A stretch of DNA of 64,000 nucleotides from Onthophagus taurus (Eukaryota > Arthropoda > Insecta > Coleoptera > Scarabaeidae): positions 5,642,001 to 5,706,000 of the forward strand of contig NC_091973.1 of the NCBI RefSeq assembly GCF_036711975.1, in the 5' to 3' direction. The notes under the pieces were generated by a model. That model searched no databases, had not been told where the DNA came from, and saw only the letters and a list, made by a program, of their open reading frames with translations. How positions within the stretch are numbered: position 1 is the stretch's first letter; each line of letters opens with the position of its first letter. Below are positions 39,701 to 51,900 of the stretch, one piece after another. The position numbers were made by a program, and so were the translations under genes.

Positions 39701-41586
39701 TAATCGACGTAAATGCATCATTCACGGATCATTAATTGACGGGAAGTTAGAGAGGGTGGAAATGGAGAGCTTTAACTTAAACACATCTTCAGGTAGGTTA
39801 GATTTGAGTGGCAGTAACGACGAGAAGACGGAAGGATCAATTTGGTTTAGAAGCGGAAAGTGCGCTTGCGTTCACGACGTCCTCTCTCGCGAGGACTGCG
39901 AATAATCTCGAGTAAAATAAACCGGCCGGAGAAAAAGTTTTCAATCACATCAAATAATTCCCCACGGGGGCAATTTTGCAGCGCTCAGTCATTCAAATGC
40001 GTCGGCGAACCTACGAGGCCTTCCGGGCCCCTGGGACCTCTAAATTATAGTTAGTGCCTTCACGCCGAGACCGACGCCGGGACCGACGCCACACCCTCGC
40101 GTCGCTTCTGACCAAATTACATTTGCAAACTGCTCTAAATCGAGTTTAAGTCGCCCGCTCGACACGTTACGGCCCGACGTTATAATAATACGTATAATAT
40201 GAACCCCGTTTCTTGCTCTTTCCAGGAATGATGCTCAACAATCACAGTCCTCCTTCCAGCACGCCTCTGGAACCGTGCAGAGTCGTACCGTACATGAACG
40301 TTCCTGCTTTAAGGGGCCTCTCATTACCACCCGGGGCGGTCGCTTTATCGACGTACGACAGACTTACACTTGGAAGTTTCCCACAACATAGTACAGCTTT
40401 TTCTGCATTTGATTCCGCCTTTATTTCTGCAGCACATCAGGTAAAAAATAAAAATAAATGTTATACAATATTAACACTGGTCTACAGTGGTTTTGTTGCC
40501 TTAGATATAAGATTGATTTTGACAATTCATGAAACTATCAATGATTTTGTAAGATTTGCTCTCGTTTTTACACATTACAAAAATCCGAAAACAAGAAACA
40601 AAACAACAGATATATTTATAATGTCAGTTTTTGAACCGCTCTCCCTGTTCCTGACTATAATTTCCTAAATTATCCGAAAATTTATCCAGATAATTGCGGA
40701 GATAGTGTAACTTAATACTCATATTTGCTCCTAGAGTCTATATTTTGTACAATTACTTCATAATTTGGTGCTTTATGAAATTTTCGACTATCAACACAAA
40801 ACTTTTCCAAGCTTTACTTTCCGGAACAGTCATAACTTTAATAAAATCTGTGTCTTTCATCAATTGCCGCATTTGAGGACCATCAAATATTCCACCTTTC
40901 AACTTTTCCATACTAAGCTTCGGAAATTTTCTACAAATGTAATTAAATCAATCTCCTTCCTAGTCCAACGCTTTTACAAATTGCTTTATCATTCTTCGTG
41001 ACGAACTCATGTTTTAAAAGACAAGACAAATATATTAAACATTAAGTAATTGAAACAAAATATTAAAACATGACAACTTATCCAGATTCACGTGTAAGTA
41101 CTTCAATATTCAAATAACTGAGATGTCAGCTGTTCTGCGGAGCAAGGGGTCTGAGAGTGGGGATAAACTGCGCGAGAAAGTTGCGCAGAAGCCTAATCAT
41201 GACTGGGAAAATAAATTTTATTACTAACAAGCCGATAATTGTTTAAAATATAAGATATGTAAAAATCATAAAAAAAACAAGAGCACATTCAGTACTTTCA
41301 TGAATATATTCGTAATCTTATATTAAATATCCAGGGCAACAAAAAATTTTTTTTTGTTGAGCTATGTAATTAATTAATACATTCTTTTATTCCCATTTTT
41401 CAGTACGCTGCTGCCGTATCGGTAGGAAATAATTCGGCAGCAAGTATATTATGTCATCCACAATATCCGATTGGTTTCGCCGCGTTGGCAGCGGCACATA
41501 AAAATTCGAGCATAGCAGATTTGAGGTTAAAAGCAAGGAAACACGCGGAAGCATTAGGACTGTCATCCAGGGAGAAGACGACGTAA
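30740..41586 (+). CDS. Shox: SHOX-type paired-like homeodomain transcription factor, complete
   Basis: Five exons: 30740-31196, 38493-38794, 39497-39554, 40226-40440 and 41404-41586. All phases agree and the product is 404 residues. The N-terminus [15 protein letters not shown] matches human SHOX MEELTAFVSKSF. The homeodomain (residues about 208-267) is split between exons 2 and 3, reads [20 protein letters not shown] and ends [14 protein letters not shown], and has Gln at position 50. Exon 4 opens with the SHOX-like [14 protein letters not shown]. An OAR motif, [19 protein letters not shown], sits just before the C-terminus. It is a nuclear DNA-binding regulator; in vertebrates SHOX acts in limb growth and in insects the relative is expressed in the nervous system. 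The first intron is 7.3 kb and rich in repeats; GC-rich segments in the other introns may be enhancers. Confidence 0.95.
31700..32840. repeat. Diverged tandem duplication in Shox intron 1
   Basis: The segment 31720-32230 (starting near TTGATGTATTCATATTCAAA) recurs at 32430-32825 with small deletions. Shared landmarks are GCATCAACCCGATGAAGTTT, CTCCATCAAGTTTGCATAG and CTCGAGATAACTAGATTTGA. Inside each copy, short GCATCAA/CCATCAA words recur many times. Confidence 0.7.
33428..33463 (+). promoter_or_regulatory. Candidate core promoter in Shox intron 1
   Basis: TATAAAAG at 33428-33435 is followed 30 bases on by ATCACTGC, close to an arthropod initiator. A second TATAAAAG lies at 33646-33653. Both sit in a GC-richer block (33420-34060). 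This could start an alternative Shox transcript or a non-coding RNA. Confidence 0.3.
34860..35340. repeat. Diverged ~175-180 bp tandem repeat (left flank)
   Basis: About three imperfect units carry AAATTATCAAGATTT, CAAACTCAATTTTTTATG and TTAACCCAAAAAC. One more unit of the same family recurs at about 37785-37965 on the other side of the 363-bp array. Confidence 0.6.
35560..37712. repeat. 363-bp satellite, about six units
   Basis: AAAGTATCCTCTT recurs at 35561, 35924, 36287, 36650, 37013 and 37375, a spacing of 362-363 bp. Each unit is itself a dimer of two related halves of about 181 bp: both halves contain CCTCTTT, CGTTTT.AAAAAT, ACTTTTAGTT.TTGAGAAA and TTGCAATTTT. The open frames of 80-95 residues on the minus strand are by-products of this repeat, not genes. 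Confidence 0.9.
38032..38200. mobile_element. Hairpin MITE with ~65-bp terminal inverted repeats
   Basis: CAGTGTGTTAATTA on the left and TTAATTAACACACAGTG on the right enclose nearly perfect arms that share TCGTACCCGACGTCATCATT and its complement. The element lies in a TATATATA stretch, suggesting TA target insertion as in Tc1/mariner-type MITEs. The centre is about 40 bp. Confidence 0.8.
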
Positions 41587-42180
41587 AAATCATTCGATAT
41601 ATTTTAAGTTATACATATTTTTAAATAGGCGGCAACCTAAATAGTGTCACTAAATACGAGCAAATTGTATTATTGTATAGTATAGAAGTGTAGGTATCGG
41701 TGTCGGTGTTTATTGGGAAAAGAAAAAAATTATTACGTGTAAATAATGAGCCGGACCCGAAAACGAAAACTATGATAAAGCTACGAACTTTGTGTATAAA
41801 TAAATTTTTATTTATGTGTGGGGCGTTTTTCTGGCGTCACGACGCCCGTCTGCCAGCATTGATTTGATGCGAATCAAGTCGGTGCTGTCATTGGCAATTA
41901 GATCCTCTTCCCTTTACTGATTGGACGTAATCGTGTTAGTGGCTTGTACTCTGGCAATACAAACAAGGGTGACAGCGTTTCGAACCGTGAAGCAATGTCT
42001 GCCTAATATAAATCTACTTTATCTACTAAATCCCATCCCGTTTAGCTTTCTTTCACTATTAAACTATCTAATCAATACAAATCGACTTTAAACATTTTAA
42101 ATGAAACAAAAAATTACACGACAATTAAATTTTATTTTAAATAAAACAAATCAAATAAGCAGCAATTAAAACTTTTTTAA
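41587..42180. other. Shox 3' UTR and convergent spacer
   Basis: AATAAATTTTT near 41800 is a likely polyadenylation signal for Shox. The rest is AT-rich, with no gene, up to the stop of the minus-strand peptide precursor. Confidence 0.45.
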
Positions 42181-42801
42181 TTAAGCTTGAAGGTAAAGTT
42201 TCTTTAACCAATTTTTCATGTATTTCGAGTTAGTGTGTCCACTTCTTTTTCCCGGAGATCCTCCACCCAACCAGCTCTCATCATCACCAGCACCAACAAG
42301 TCCACCGTTGATGCAGCTCTCATCGAATAAACCAGCGCATCTCTTTCCCGGAGATCCTCCACCCAACCAGCTCTCATCATCACCAGCACCAACAAGACCA
42401 CCGTTGATGCAACTCTCATCGAATAACCCAGCGCATCTTTTACCCGTGCTACCACCTCCTGTTAAATATCCTTCATCATTGCCAGCACCAACAAGACCAC
42501 CGTTGATACAACTCTCATCGAATAACCCAGCGCATCTTTTTCCCGTGCTACCACCTCCCGTTAAATATCCTTCATCATTACCAGCACCAACAAGACCACC
42601 GTTGATGCAACTCTCATCGAATAAACCAGCGCATCTTTTACCTGGACTACCACCTCCATTTAAATAACCTTCGTCATTGCCATTTTCACCATTATTACCA
42701 TTGTGAATGCAACTCTCATCGAACAAACTAGTACACCTTCCAAAGACATTTCTTGCAGCAGCGGCAGAGATTACGCCAAGTACCAAAAGTAGAAGTTTCA
42801 T
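42181..42801 (-). CDS. Secreted multi-copy cyclic-peptide precursor (unrecognised)
   Basis: One exon, 206 residues, starting at the ATG at 42801. Residues 1-17 are a clear signal peptide (MKLLLLVLGVISAAAA). Then come five tandem peptides of 32-34 residues. Each has a two-cysteine core (C-T/A-x-L-F-D-E-S-C), a Gly/Asp-rich linker and a Gly-Lys-Arg end, the classic cue for dibasic cleavage and C-terminal amidation. Copies 2-3 (GNDEGYLTGGGST) and 4-5 (GDDESWLGGGSP) form two subtypes; copy 1 is the most diverged. A basic tail follows (KYMKNWLKKLYLQA). The pattern is that of a neuropeptide or peptide-hormone precursor in the secretory pathway, but I match it to no known family. A defensive or venom-type peptide, or a secreted structural protein, cannot be excluded. 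The two pairs of near-identical copies indicate recent internal duplication. Confidence 0.75.
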   Translation of the reverse strand: MKLLLLVLGVISAAAARNVFGRCTSLFDESCIHNGNNGENGNDEGYLNGGGSPGKRCAGLFDESCINGGLVGAGNDEGYLTGGGSTGKRCAGLFDESCINGGLVGAGNDEGYLTGGGSTGKRCAGLFDESCINGGLVGAGDDESWLGGGSPGKRCAGLFDESCINGGLVGAGDDESWLGGGSPGKRSGHTNSKYMKNWLKKLYLQA

Positions 42802-42863
42802 TTTCAAAGAATTTTTTGATTATTCGGTTTTGTTGAGAGAGAAATCGATGCTGTTGCGATGAC

Positions 42864-42898
42864 AACTGACGCTAGGGTGAATCCGTGCCGTATTTATA
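42864..42898 (-). promoter_or_regulatory. TATA-initiator core promoter of the peptide precursor
   Basis: On the minus strand, TATAAATA (42898-42891) is followed by TCAGTT (42869-42864), a perfect arthropod initiator at 29-base spacing. The predicted 5' UTR is about 65 bases to the ATG at 42801. Confidence 0.65.
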
Positions 42899-43873
42899 GG
42901 AAGGTGTTATCACCACGCTTAATTAAATCCGAATAAAACCATATGGCCAATAAGTTATCTATATTAATATAATATATAATGTATTATTCTGAGTTAATTA
43001 AAAAAATTAATACTGTTATTTTTTGATATCGGCGGTAGGCAGCATTGTTGAGTGATTAAGTAAGGTAAAATTTATGGGAATAGGTAGGTATCATGATGTT
43101 AAATAATTATTATTTGTGTTTATATTGAAATTAATAAAATTTATATTTTAAATAAATATGAGTTTAAATAATTAAATATGTCGGTCGATGTCTTCGAAGA
43201 CGGCCGTGATCAGTTTTAGACATAATTTATATTCCAAGTCATATCGGAGTGCATGAAAATGAAATGAACAAGTAGTGCTAAAGAGTATTCCTTCCGTAAT
43301 AATGTAGATGTCTAAGATGTGATGGTAAGTATTTTATGGTCTGAGTATTTTAGCTGGGTTTTCAGTTTTTGCTGTTCATGAGATGTATCATAATCTTGGT
43401 GTTCGTATTTTTTTCCTCACATCTTGCGTTGTTAGACCATCTTAATTACATTTATATACATATATATAAGTATATAAAAACTTTTTTAGAAATAAAGATC
43501 AATTTAGGGTCGGGGTGACGTCACATTCCTTTTTTACACACACCGTATTCGATTATTAAAGTTGCATATAGCTCCATCTACTATACAATGTATCAATTAT
43601 TAAGCTGGTATATTTCTATAATCCCCTATTTAGCATACTTTTCAAGTTGTCCGAGAGATGGAGTGTCAATAACATTTTCGTGGTTAAGTTTCCAATTTCT
43701 ATAAGAGATGTCACTACGTGCCTCTTTCAACGCGTGTGAACATGGTAATTGTATACATGGTAAACCACGTACTTTGGACTTTAGCATAAAGTTGATAGTC
43801 TGATAGTCTCCGTTAAAAGAGGCAGATTTCAGTTCACGTTTAGTTTGTTATGTAAATTTATCTTAAAATCAAC
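42899..43873. other. Intergenic region upstream of Etf-alpha
   Basis: AT-rich with no gene. The last 200 bases should contain the Etf-alpha promoter; no TATA box is evident, as is usual for housekeeping genes. Confidence 0.35.
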
Positions 43874-45162
<1,289 letters not shown>

Positions 45163-45894
45163 AAATGTTATATACAACCTTGAAGTGTTATAATTTAATA
45201 ATGAAATTTTTTAAAACTGAATTTATAAAAAAGATAATTAATTGAATTGTTATGGTGTCAATTAAATAAACTATATATTATATATATCATTAGAGTTTTT
45301 TGATATTTGTTGTAGACTTAATAATAATGACCACAACAACTTCATTATTGTAAGCAATATTTGGATAAACTTAATTGTATACTTGAGGTATATATTTGAT
45401 TTTATGCCTTCACATTCAAATGCTTTACTTATATAGATAGTAATCTTGTTTCTTTTATGGCCTTTGTGTGAAATGTAGTTATTAATAACTTATTGGTTTG
45501 GATAATCCGCGCAATAGGATAGTTCAGATATTCAATTTTTGTCACTCCACCATACCAAAGAGTGGCAGAAATTGAATATCTGAACTATCCTGGTTGTCCA
45601 CGCAACAGGACAACTAGGTTGGTTTAGATATTAACTTTTCAGATGCTTTCTACGAAAGACCTCACTAAATTTATTATTATTTCGAGATTCCGATGACGTT
45701 AGTCTGGTTGTCCACCCAACAGGCTACTTCAAAAGTAGCTTTTAATGTCCTATATCTTAAATATCAAAGATAACTTTAATAATAAATTGAGTAATTGGGG
45801 TTTTAATAATTTGAGTATGTAATAAAAGAACATGCAATAAAAAATGATTAAATATATTCAATTAGTAGTCGAGTTATAAAATAATGCATAAAAA
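45163..45894. other. Spacer between Etf-alpha and the minus-strand LRR receptor
   Basis: Holds the Etf-alpha 3' UTR (AATAAA near 45264), a strong hairpin (45516-45591) and two copies of CTGGTTGTCCACxCAACAGG (near 45590 and 45703), suggesting remnants of a repeat. Confidence 0.4.
45516..45591. repeat. Near-perfect 32-bp hairpin, 12-base loop
   Basis: AGGATAGTTCAGATATTCAA and its exact complement form the outer stem. Pairing runs down to CACTC/GAGTG with only two G-U wobbles on the + strand, and the loop is CACCATACCAAA. Size is like a pre-miRNA, but such complete pairing is more typical of a palindromic MITE or a small hairpin RNA. Confidence 0.6.
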
Positions 45895-47451
45895 TTATGT
45901 CAAAATATAATTATTTTGCCTTGGTGCTGTATAAGTCTCGCAATCGTTCTCCATAATTTCTTCATAAATACCTTCTTCTTGGCAAATATTGCGTGGTTCA
46001 AGATATCCATTAGGATCTAAAAAAAATGTTTCAATTTGAGTCTTCTCTTATTATTATATAAAATGTATATTTTACCGTATGGGCCACTTAAATAAGTCAA
46101 AGGTATACTCGTTTTTTTCTTCTTTTTGTGGAATCGAACTATGGCTAAATTATAACAGAAATTAAGATTATATTAATGTTTTTTTGTTTAGTTGATTATA
46201 CTTACCACGACACATGAAAACTACTCCGATTAAACCCACACAAATAACTACAAAAACAAAAAAACCAATGATATATTTGAAGAATGTTTTATCGTCTGGT
46301 TGAGTGATGTTTGCGGTTCTTTGGTCGTTTGGAACTGGATTCATTTCATCACTGCACGATATATTTTTGTAATTAGGAACACCATTGCGAATGGTGAATT
46401 CGATTTTAATGCGGGATTTATCAACGATTTTTCGAATAAATTGACAACTCCAATTATTGCCATCTATTTTAAAAGTAATACTAAGCGAGGTTTCAATTAG
46501 CCCACTTGGTAGACTTTGTAGTCTGTTGTTTTTAACATTTAGTGTTTTTAATTTAGGTAATCCAAAAACCTCTCCAATGGTTTTAATCTTATTATCAGCT
46601 AAAGATATCTCGGATAAATCATATAATTCAGCAAAGGCACCTGTTGGTATTACTTCAATTTCATTTTTCCGCAAAATGATTTTTTGAATTTTCTTTAAAT
46701 TCAAAAATGTTGTAACCGGTAACGTTTTTATCGAGTTATTGCTTAAATCTAAATTAGTCAACATTCTTAGGTGTTTCAAAAACTCGAGATTTTCAATTTG
46801 ATTATTCATGCATACAAAGTCACTTACTTTCTTTGCATTTTCAAACGTGTTTTCGTCAATATCTTTGATACAATTTGATGTACAGTCGAGGATCGATAAA
46901 TTATATAGATTTTGTATGAACGAGATGTTTTTGACTTTATTATTTTTAAAATTTAAATTATAAATCGTAGAGTTTACCCGAAAGGCATCTTTAGATATGT
47001 TCAGAATAGCGTTGTTTGTTAAATCCAATACTTGTAGGTGTGGAAAATTAAATGCACCAGCTTCTATTATTTCTAAATTATTATGCGATATATATAAATT
47101 TTGTAATCGAGGTATTTCCCCAAATGTGTTCTCTTTTATTATTTGTAAACGATTATAATCGAGAAATATAAATGTAACCTGTGGAATATCTTGAAATATT
47201 TCTGAATTTAGATCTGGTATAGAATTCTGTTTTAAATCGATCTTACGAAGGTTGCGCATATCTTTAAACATATTATCCTCCAACACTGTTAAATTTTTCT
47301 CGTTTAACCTTACTACTGTAATTTTTTCTTTACCATTACAATTCATATTGGACGTGATCACTTCAGTACAGTTTTCTATATTATGCGAAATTACACAAAC
47401 AACAAAAAAATATAAAAATATTAGGGTGATATAATTCACTTTAAAACTCAT
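45895..47451 (-). CDS. Leucine-rich-repeat transmembrane receptor A
   Basis: Three exons: 47451-46206, 46144-46076 and 46016-45895, giving 478 residues. The signal peptide is residues 1-20 (LIFLYFFVVCVIS). About twelve leucine-rich repeats follow (LxxLxLxxNxI), then a C-terminal cap with NWSCQF and a later SC, one membrane helix at about 390-413 (IIGFFVFVVICVGLIGVVFM) and a cytoplasmic tail of about 65 residues. The tail begins with a Lys-run (FHKKKKKTS) and has several tyrosines: LTYLSGPYDPNGY, GIYEEIMEN and ETYTAP. YEEI is the classic Src-family SH2 ligand when phosphorylated. No TIR domain is present, so it is not a Toll. It is paired head to head with receptor B. The start is the first ATG of the frame. 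I cannot assign it to a named family. Confidence 0.85.
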
Positions 47452-47564
47452 CGTTGTTAAAAGCAAACTGATGATAATTTCACGATAAATTTGTTATACC
47501 TAGATAAGGAATATATGGGGAAACCACTTCCGTAAGTTTATCTTTTTCGCATTTCGTAACTAAG
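47452..47564. promoter_or_regulatory. Bidirectional promoter of LRR receptors A and B
   Basis: Only 113 bp separate the two start codons. It contains GATAAG (47503-47508), an inverted GATA site TTATCT (47538-47543) and between them GGGGAAACCAC (47517-47527), a kappaB-like word. Confidence 0.5.
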
Positions 47565-49032
47565 ATGTGCGGTGTATGTTCATTTTTCGTTGTGGTTCTG
47601 TTCTTTACTTTATCGTTTCAACACGAGTTAAAGTGCTTCAACTACACAACCGAAATTCCCTGTGATTTCCCCGATACTGTGAACGTGTTAGAAGTGAAAA
47701 CAGAATCTAAAAAATACGAAAATGGAAAATTTCGATTTTTAAGAGTATTAGAAATCGTGGGAAATTCTTTGGAAGAAATTAAAATTGAAAATACTAAGGC
47801 TTTACGTACTTTATCAATTACTGCCAGAAATAAATGGAAGGAAATAAACGAAGATACTTTTGGAAATATAACGAAAGTTTCAAAATTTTTTTTTAAAACT
47901 GAATCCCTCGATTTCATCGACAAGGATACATTTAAAAAAATTGATGTGTCAGATGTTTATTTACAAGATAATTGTATCAAACGTATACATCATGATGCAT
48001 TTCCCAGAAATTCATCGCTAATATCCTTGAACTGTTCGAATAATTTAATTGAGTCAGTTAATTTCCTCAAAAATCTTATTAATTTGAGAACTTTATATTT
48101 ATCTTCAAACAATATATCATCTATATCACCGGATATAACGAAAGAATTTATGCACTTACAAATATTTTATATCGATAACAACAAAATTACGCAATTAAAT
48201 TTTCTACAAAATTTACCTTCGTTATTAAAAATATTTATAAACCGAAACAAAATCGAAACTATTCCATTGAACATTTTAACACAGTCTATTCAACTAATCG
48301 AATTAAATTTATCCGATAATTTAATTAAAACGATTGGAACAGGTACATTCGTGGATAAACCTAAACTGAAATTTCTCGATCTTAGCAATAATCAACTCGA
48401 AGTTGTCGGCGAAATTTTCCACAGCTTTAAATCACCGATTGTAAACCTCAACAATAATTCCTTAACTCACATAAATTTAGAAGATGCACATTTAACACTG
48501 TTTATCGATGATAATAAATGGGATTGCCAGTATTTACGAGAATTATTTACATTTAACAACATAACATTTAAATATACTTCAAATAACACTATTCCCAACG
48601 TAAACGGAGCCAAATGCATTAATTCTACCAATTATAATATTAACATTACGACCAATAATAATCTTATGGAGATTTTTTATGTTGTTGCTTTAATTGGAAT
48701 TGATGTTATGTTGTTAATTGTGTTTACACTATCCGTCAAAATTTGTATTTCTAGAGAAAATAATAAAGGTTAACTTTTAAACAGTAAATTTTTTTAAATA
48801 ATTTCAGTTTTCTTTTGTTATAGAAAATGGAAGTGAGGTTGCGGGTGATATTATTATGTCTACACTTGATGAATCAGGTAAAAATTATTTTTGATAAATG
48901 CAAAATGCATGGAAATTTATTTCAGGATATTCTGTCCCTAGAAACGGATACCAAGCTTGTAACATTTATAATGAAATTGTTCCTACTGTTGAAGTCAACC
49001 AGGAAAATACATATTATATCAATACAGAATAA
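47565..49032 (+). CDS. Leucine-rich-repeat transmembrane receptor B
   Basis: Three exons: 47565-48768, 48824-48877 and 48926-49032, giving 454 residues. Signal peptide 1-22 (FFVVVLFFTLSF). The ectodomain has about ten leucine-rich repeats, many N-glycosylation sequons and a cap with KWDCQYL that aligns with receptor A's NWSCQF. The membrane helix lies at about 370-393 (FYVVALIGIDVMLLIVFTLSV). The tail of about 60 residues carries GYSVPRNGYQACNIYNEI and ENTYYINTE, parallel to receptor A's GYLEPRN..C...GIYEEI. The same exon count and order, with the last intron in phase 1 in both, shows they are paralogues from an inverted duplication. The ligand is unknown. The polyadenylation signal (AATAAA, about 49105) lies inside the first satellite unit. 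Confidence 0.85.
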
Positions 49033-49094
49033 TGAACAACTTCTTCTTATTGGATTATATTTATTTATATTAATTTATTAACAATTTATATTAT

Positions 49095-51900
49095 GTTTTG
49101 ATTAAATAAATATTTACCAAAAAACACAATTTTTATATTTCTTCTTCTCACCCCTTTATGACCAATAAGATAAAAACATGGTGATGTCTAATTTGTTAAT
49201 TTAATTTGATGTTTATTGGAAGAGGTTATAAAAAATTGGTAAAAAACAAGTTATGAAGAAACGTTTGAGGTTAGGTTATACCAAATTTTAAGTTTTCATT
49301 GTAAGCGATTCATTTTATATTAATTTTTAAAAATCACCTATTCAATTTGACATTTATTAATTAAAAATTTTTTTTTTTAAAACGGTTAAAATTTAAGAAA
49401 TGAAATTTTTTAAGGTTATTTAAGGTTACTTTGTACTAAATTTCAAGTTTTCGGGGTGAACGATTTATTTGATAACATAATTTATATTATATATTAATTT
49501 TTAAAATGTTATTTATTTACTTTTGATTAAATAAATATTTACCAAAAAACACAATTTTTATATTTCATCTCACCCGTATATGACCAATCACCATAAGATA
49601 AAAACATGGTGATGTCTAATTTGTTAATTTAATTTGATGTTTATTGGAAGAGGTTATAAAAAATTGGTAAAAAACAAATTATAAAGAAACGTTTGAGGTT
49701 AGGTTATACCATATTTTAAGTTTTCGTTGTAAGCGATTCATTTTATATAAATTTTTAAAAATCACCTATTCAATTTGACATTTATTAATTAAAAATTTTT
49801 TTTTTTAAAACGGTTAAAATTTAAGAAATGAAATTTTTTAAGGTTATTTAAGGTTACTTTGTACTAAATTTCAAGTTTTCGGGGTGAACGATTTATTTGA
49901 TAACATAATTTATATTATATATTAATTTTTAAAATGTTATTTATTTACTTTTGATTAAATAAATATTTACCAAAAAACACAATTTTTATATTTCATCTCA
50001 CCCGTATATGACCAATCACCATAAGATAAAAACATGGTGATGTCTAATTTGTTAATTTAATTTGATGTTTATTGGAAGAGGTTATAAAAAATTGGTAAAA
50101 AACAAATTATAAAGAAACGTTTGAGGTTAGGTTATACCATATTTTAAGTTTTCGTTGTAAGCGATTCATTTTATATAAATTTTTAAAAATCACCTATTCA
50201 ATTTGACATTTATTAATTAAAAATTTTTTTTTTTCAAAACGGTTAAGATTTAAGAAATGAAATTTTTTAAGGTTATTTAAGGTTACTTTGTACTAAGTTT
50301 CAAGTTTTCGGGGTGAACGATTTATTTGATAACATAATTTATATTATATATTAATTTTTAAAATGTTATTTATTTACTTTTGATTAAATAAATATTTACC
50401 AAAAAACACAATTTTTATATTTCATCTCACCCGTTTATGACCAATCAACACAAGATAAAAACATGGTGATGTCTAATTTTTTAATTTAATTTGATGTTTA
50501 TTGGAAGAGGTTATAAAAAATTGGTAAAAAACAAGTTATAAAGAAACGTTTGAGGTTAGGTTATACCATATTTTAAGTTTTCGTTGTAAGCGATTCATTT
50601 TATATAAATTTTTAAAAATCACCTATTCAATTTGACATTTATTAATTAAAAATTTTTTTTTTCAAAACGGTTAAGATTTAAGAAATGAAATTTTTTAAGG
50701 TTATTTAAGGTTACTTTGTACTAAATTTCAAGTTTTCGGGGTGAACGATTTATTTGATAACATAATTTATATTATATATTAATTTTTAAAATGTTATTTA
50801 TTTACTTTTGATTAAATAAATATTTACCAAAAAACACAATTTTTATATTTCATCTCACCCGTTTATGACCAATCACCACAAGATAAAAACATGATGATGT
50901 CTAATTTGTTAAAATTTGTTAATTTAATTTGATGTTTATTGGAAGAGATTATAAAAAATTGGTAAAAAACAAGTTATAAAGAAACGTTTGAGGTTAGGTT
51001 ATACCAAATTTTAAGTTTTCGTTGTAAGCGATTCATTTTATATAAATTTTTAAAAATCACCTATTCAATTTGACAGTTATTAATTAAAAATTTTTTTTTT
51101 AAAACGGTTAAGATTTAAGAAATGAAATATTTTAAGGATATTTAAGGTTACTTTGTACTAAATTTCAAGTTTTCGGGGTGAACGATTTATTTGATAACAT
51201 AATTTATATTATATATTAATTTTTAAAAAGTTATTTATTTACTTTTGATTAAATAAATATTTACCAAAAAACACAATTTTTATATTTCTTCTCACCCGTT
51301 TATGACCAATCAAACTACAAGATAAAAACATGGTGATGTCTAATTTGTTAAAATTTGTTAATTTAATTTGATGTTTATTGGAAGAGGTTATAAAAAATTG
51401 GTAAAAAACAAGTTATAAAGAAACGTTTGAGGTTAGGTTATACCATATTTTAAGTTTTCGTTGTAAGCGATTTATTTTATATAAATTTTTAAAAATCACC
51501 TATTCAAAACGGTTAGGATTTAAGAAATGTAATTATTAGGGTTATATTAACTATTAGGGTTATATTATATATTATATTAAGGTTATAAAGGAGTACTTTA
51601 GGTTAATTTGTACTAAATTTCAAGTTTTCGGGGTGAACGATTTACTTGATATAAATTAATTATTTATTAAAAAATGTATTAAAAAAAAAATTTATTTAAA
51701 AAATAACACTTATTAGGATTATAAAGGAAGGCTTGAATTTGGTTTATACGAAATATTAAAATTTTAAGATGAATTTGAATAAATTTGTAAAAATCACTTA
51801 TTTAATTAGTTTATTTTATAATAAATATTTATTTTTTGAGGTTATAAAGTATCGCTTATTACTTTATACCAAATTTAAAAGGTTAAAATTAATAACGCTG
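49095..51900. repeat. 428-bp satellite, about five full units plus a decayed end
   Basis: GATTAAATAAATATTTACC recurs near 49100, 49525, 49953, 50382, 50810 and 51247, a spacing of 425-437 bp. Each unit has two related halves of about 210 bp, both with AGGTTA, TACyAAATTTyAAGTTTTC and TATTAATTTTTAAAA. From about 51500 the copies are deleted and diverged. The array begins at once after receptor B and supplies its polyadenylation signal. Confidence 0.9.

Noticed and set aside
42218-42667. 149-residue proline-rich open frame on the + strand
   Set aside because: Antisense shadow of the repeated peptide precursor, whose signal peptide, promoter and processing sites support the minus strand.
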